Shown here piece by piece: positions 62,600 through 64,000 of a stretch of DNA of 64,000 nt. The DNA is taken from assembly GCF_014268755.2 (NCBI RefSeq), contig NZ_CP077093.1:3150001-3214000 (forward strand). The letters are read 5' to 3'. Within the stretch, counting starts at the first letter, position 1; each line of letters begins with the position of its first letter. The position numbers and the translations under genes were made by a program. This stretch comes from Pseudomonas vanderleydeniana. GTDB lineage: Bacteria; Pseudomonadota; Gammaproteobacteria; Pseudomonadales; Pseudomonadaceae. A model generated the notes under the pieces. That model ran no database searches, was not told the origin of the DNA, and worked only from the letters and a program-made list of their open reading frames with translations.

Positions 62600-63301
62600 G
62601 ATCGTTCCCACGCTCTGCGTGGGAATGCCGCCAGTGACGCTCGGCGTCACCTCGAGAGCGGACGCCGAGCGTCCTGCAAGACGTTCCCATGCAGAGCGTG
62701 GGAACGATCAGGGGATGGTTGGCGTGCCCTGGTGAAAAAACATCTGCCAGCCCTGCGACGTGCGTTTCCAGATCGATGACCTGAGCGCAAAGTTTTGATC
62801 GTTCCCACGCTCTGCGTGGGAATGCCACCAGTGACGCTCGGCGTCACCCCGAGAGCGGACGCCGAGCGTCCTGCAAGACGTTCCCACGCGGAGCGTGGGA
62901 ACGATCAGGGGGTGGTTGGCGTGCCCTGGTGAAAAAACATCTGCCAGTCCTGCGACGTGCGTTTCCAGATCGATGACCTGAGCGCAAAGTTTTGATCGTT
63001 CCCACGCTCTGCGTGGGAATGCCGCCAGTGACGCTCGGCGTCACCCCGAGAGCGGACGCCGAGCGTCCTGCAAGACGTTCCCACGCAGAGCGTGGGAACG
63101 ATCAGGGGATGGTTGGCGTGCCCTGGTGAAAAAACATCTGCCAGCCCTGCGACGTGCGTTTCCAGATCGATGACCTGAGCGCAAAGTTTTGATCGTTCCC
63201 ACGCTCTGCGTGGGAATGCCGCCAGTGACGCTCGGCGTCACCTCGAGAGCGGACACCGAACGTCCTGCAAGACGTTCCCACGCAGAGCGTGGGAACGATC
63301 A
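62600..63301. repeat. Tandem array of REPINs with an exact 197-bp period (3.6 copies)
   Basis: GATCGTTCCCACGCTCTGCG begins at 62600, 62797, 62994 and 63191, exactly 197 bp apart. Each unit holds one REPIN of 110-111 bp: CGTTCCCACGC...GCGTGGGAA, an inner GACGCTCGGCGTC/GACGCCGAGCGTC stem, and the inverted copy ending GTGGGAACGATC. The other ~87 bp is a fixed spacer (GGTTGGCGTGCCCTGGTGAA...GCGCAAAGTTTT). The fourth unit stops after the REPIN at 63301. The copies differ at a handful of bases only. Small ORFs seen in it are by-products of the repeat. Confidence 0.95.
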
Positions 63302-63313
63302 ACCGACTCGGCT

Positions 63314-63586
63314 TCAAGTACAACCAGCGCACTCAGAGCCTCGGCTGCCCTGGGTGACGTTGGCGGGCATCGCGGTCTTGAAGGTGCTGCCGCCGACCAA
63401 GGTGATGACCGAGTGCAGGCGCCGGTAGCTTCGCTTGTCCAGCTGCAAGAAGGCGAACAGACGTACCAGCTGTTCACCGATCTGGCCCTTGGCCCGGGGA
63501 CTCCTGAGCAGGCCGAGTAGCAGGAAGAACGCGACTGTCCAGGCAAACTGCTGGCAGAGTTGCGCGATGAGAGGAGTGAAATCCAC
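63314..63586 (-). pseudogene. NERD-domain protein gene with the catalytic core deleted
   Basis: The 90-residue frame starts like NERD-domain membrane-anchored nuclease-related proteins: MDFTPLIAQLCQQFAWTVAF, then GQIGEQLVRLFAFLQLDKRS. It then goes directly to SVITLVGGSTFKTAMPANVT, which normally sits near the end of the NERD domain. The segment between (IDHV...TKN core) is missing. The join lies at YRRLHSV, where both family regions look alike, so a deletion between similar sequences is likely. It ends ECAGCT 13 bp from the REPIN array, which may also have removed the 3' end. Confidence 0.6.
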
Positions 63587-63667
63587 TTCGTACCTTCAGT
63601 CATCCAGAAAGATTCCGGATAGTACCGAAGGGTAGTATCAAATGGTCACTGTTTGCTGGGTCCAGGC

Positions 63668-64000
63668 TCAGTCGATCAACCCATGCTCATCGTAGAACGG
63701 ATACGGCCCCGCATATTCTCCGAACACCCCGTTATGCGTCACCAGCCCACGTTGCGGATGCCAGGCATGCAGCAGGTAGCCGGCGGGCTCCAGGTTGAAG
63801 TGTGCCGGCGCCGTTTCCTGCAGGTCGAGAACGATCTGGTGGGACGTGCCCGGGCACACGCAGCAGACACTCCCGCCAAAGCGCCGTTGCATGGGGCGGT
63901 GCAGGTGCCCGCAGAGCAGGCGTTCGACCTGCTGATGACGGGCGATCACCGCCTCCAGCCCCGGCGCATTCTGGAATGACTCGCGGTCCATGTGCCCGAT
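63668..64000 (-). CDS. Metallophosphoesterase, C-terminal part (GpdQ/CpdA-like class III phosphodiesterase)
   Basis: The frame enters at the window edge, 110 residues are visible. The diagnostic metal-binding motif is LLCGHLHRPMQRRFGG, followed by a CCVCPGTSHQIVLDL strand and a C-terminal VTHNGVFGEYAGPYPFYDE. This is the end of class III cyclic nucleotide or glycerophosphodiester phosphodiesterases. An in-frame ATG at 63991 is not taken as a start because IGH precedes it in family sequences. The region 63587-63667 holds no gene. Confidence 0.8.
   Translation of the reverse strand: MGHMDRESFQNAPGLEAVIARHQQVERLLCGHLHRPMQRRFGGSVCCVCPGTSHQIVLDLQETAPAHFNLEPAGYLLHAWHPQRGLVTHNGVFGEYAGPYPFYDEHGLID

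Noticed and set aside
62647..63256. Repeated 66-71 codon ORFs inside the 197-bp array that look like a small protein family
   Set aside because: They come from the repeat period itself (197 is not a multiple of 3, so each is cut by the same stop) and encode REP palindromes; no ribosome binding sites.
1..64000. tRNA, rRNA, riboswitch or prophage attachment sites
   Set aside because: I saw no cloverleaf-like, rRNA or known riboswitch sequence while reading the intergenic gaps; a covariance-model search was not possible here.

Overview
The window is high-GC DNA typical of a fluorescent Pseudomonas (P. fluorescens/P. putida lineage). Evidence for this is the mexCD-oprJ type efflux operon with NfxB-family regulators, the atoB-dhcB-dhcA/dhcR locus laid out as in P. 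aeruginosa PA2001-PA1998, an isoleucine-type acyl-CoA operon, and several classes of Pseudomonas REP/REPIN palindromes, one of them around a REP-associated tyrosine transposase (RAYT) gene. It reads as a chromosomal segment rich in accessory catabolism, transport and resistance genes rather than core housekeeping.

Layout: (1) 1-420, the left end of an IS256-family element that appears to have landed inside a REPIN. (2) 0.7-13.3 kb, branched-chain acyl-CoA and short-chain beta-oxidation: an acyl-CoA synthetase/SDR/thiolase/acyl-CoA dehydrogenase/enoyl-CoA hydratase operon on +; an acyl-CoA dehydrogenase plus 3-hydroxyisobutyryl-CoA hydrolase pair on -; a thiolase/3-hydroxyacyl-CoA dehydrogenase/TetR operon on - with a divergent AraC regulator. 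(3) 13.4-18.9 kb, AhpD-like and VOC genes, then a sugar-type ABC importer whose second permease is split by a one-base frameshift. (4) 18.9-21.1 kb, a large lipoprotein and a DJ-1/PfpI protein. (5) 21.2-22.7 kb, a REPtron: a RAYT gene with two REPINs on each side. (6) 22.7-26.4 kb, atoB-dhcB-dhcA and dhcR. (7) 26.4-29.2 kb, small metabolic genes and a TauE/SafE exporter. (8) 29.3-36.4 kb, mexC-mexD-oprJ bracketed by two NfxB-family repressor genes. (9) 36.5-41.1 kb, a LysR gene, DUF998, DUF2625, a nucleotidyltransferase-like gene and two gapless membrane-protein paralogues with probable TTG starts. (10) 41.2-52.1 kb, a putative quaternary-amine (betaine-like) uptake and catabolism cluster: Rieske oxygenase, LysR, aldehyde dehydrogenase, DapA-family lyase, FAD oxidoreductase and a four-gene OpuA/ProU-type ABC importer, with a duplicated promoter/leader sequence. 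(11) 52.2-57.3 kb, a quinone-reductase remnant, a CecR-like repressor and an EmrAB-OMF drug efflux operon. (12) 57.4-59.9 kb, a broken membrane gene, a VOC gene and an arsR-arsC-arsH operon without an arsenite pump gene. (13) 60-62.5 kb, an APC permease and an AraC/FeaR-like regulator. (14) 62.6-64 kb, a 197-bp-period tandem REPIN array, a NERD-protein remnant and the end of a phosphodiesterase gene.

Functional logic: the first 26 kb converge on acyl-CoA thioesters (isoleucine, valine, acetoacetate/dehydrocarnitine) fed by three different thiolases. The 41-52 kb cluster has the parts to import a betaine-like compound, demethylate it and oxidise the carbon skeleton; its substrate cannot be fixed from sequence alone. 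The most unusual features are the REPIN/RAYT structures (an IS inside a REPIN, a RAYT flanked by REPIN pairs, a near-perfect 197-bp REPIN tandem array), the duplicated leader at 41.5 and 44.4 kb, and a set of decaying genes (ABC permease, NERD, quinone reductase, small membrane protein).
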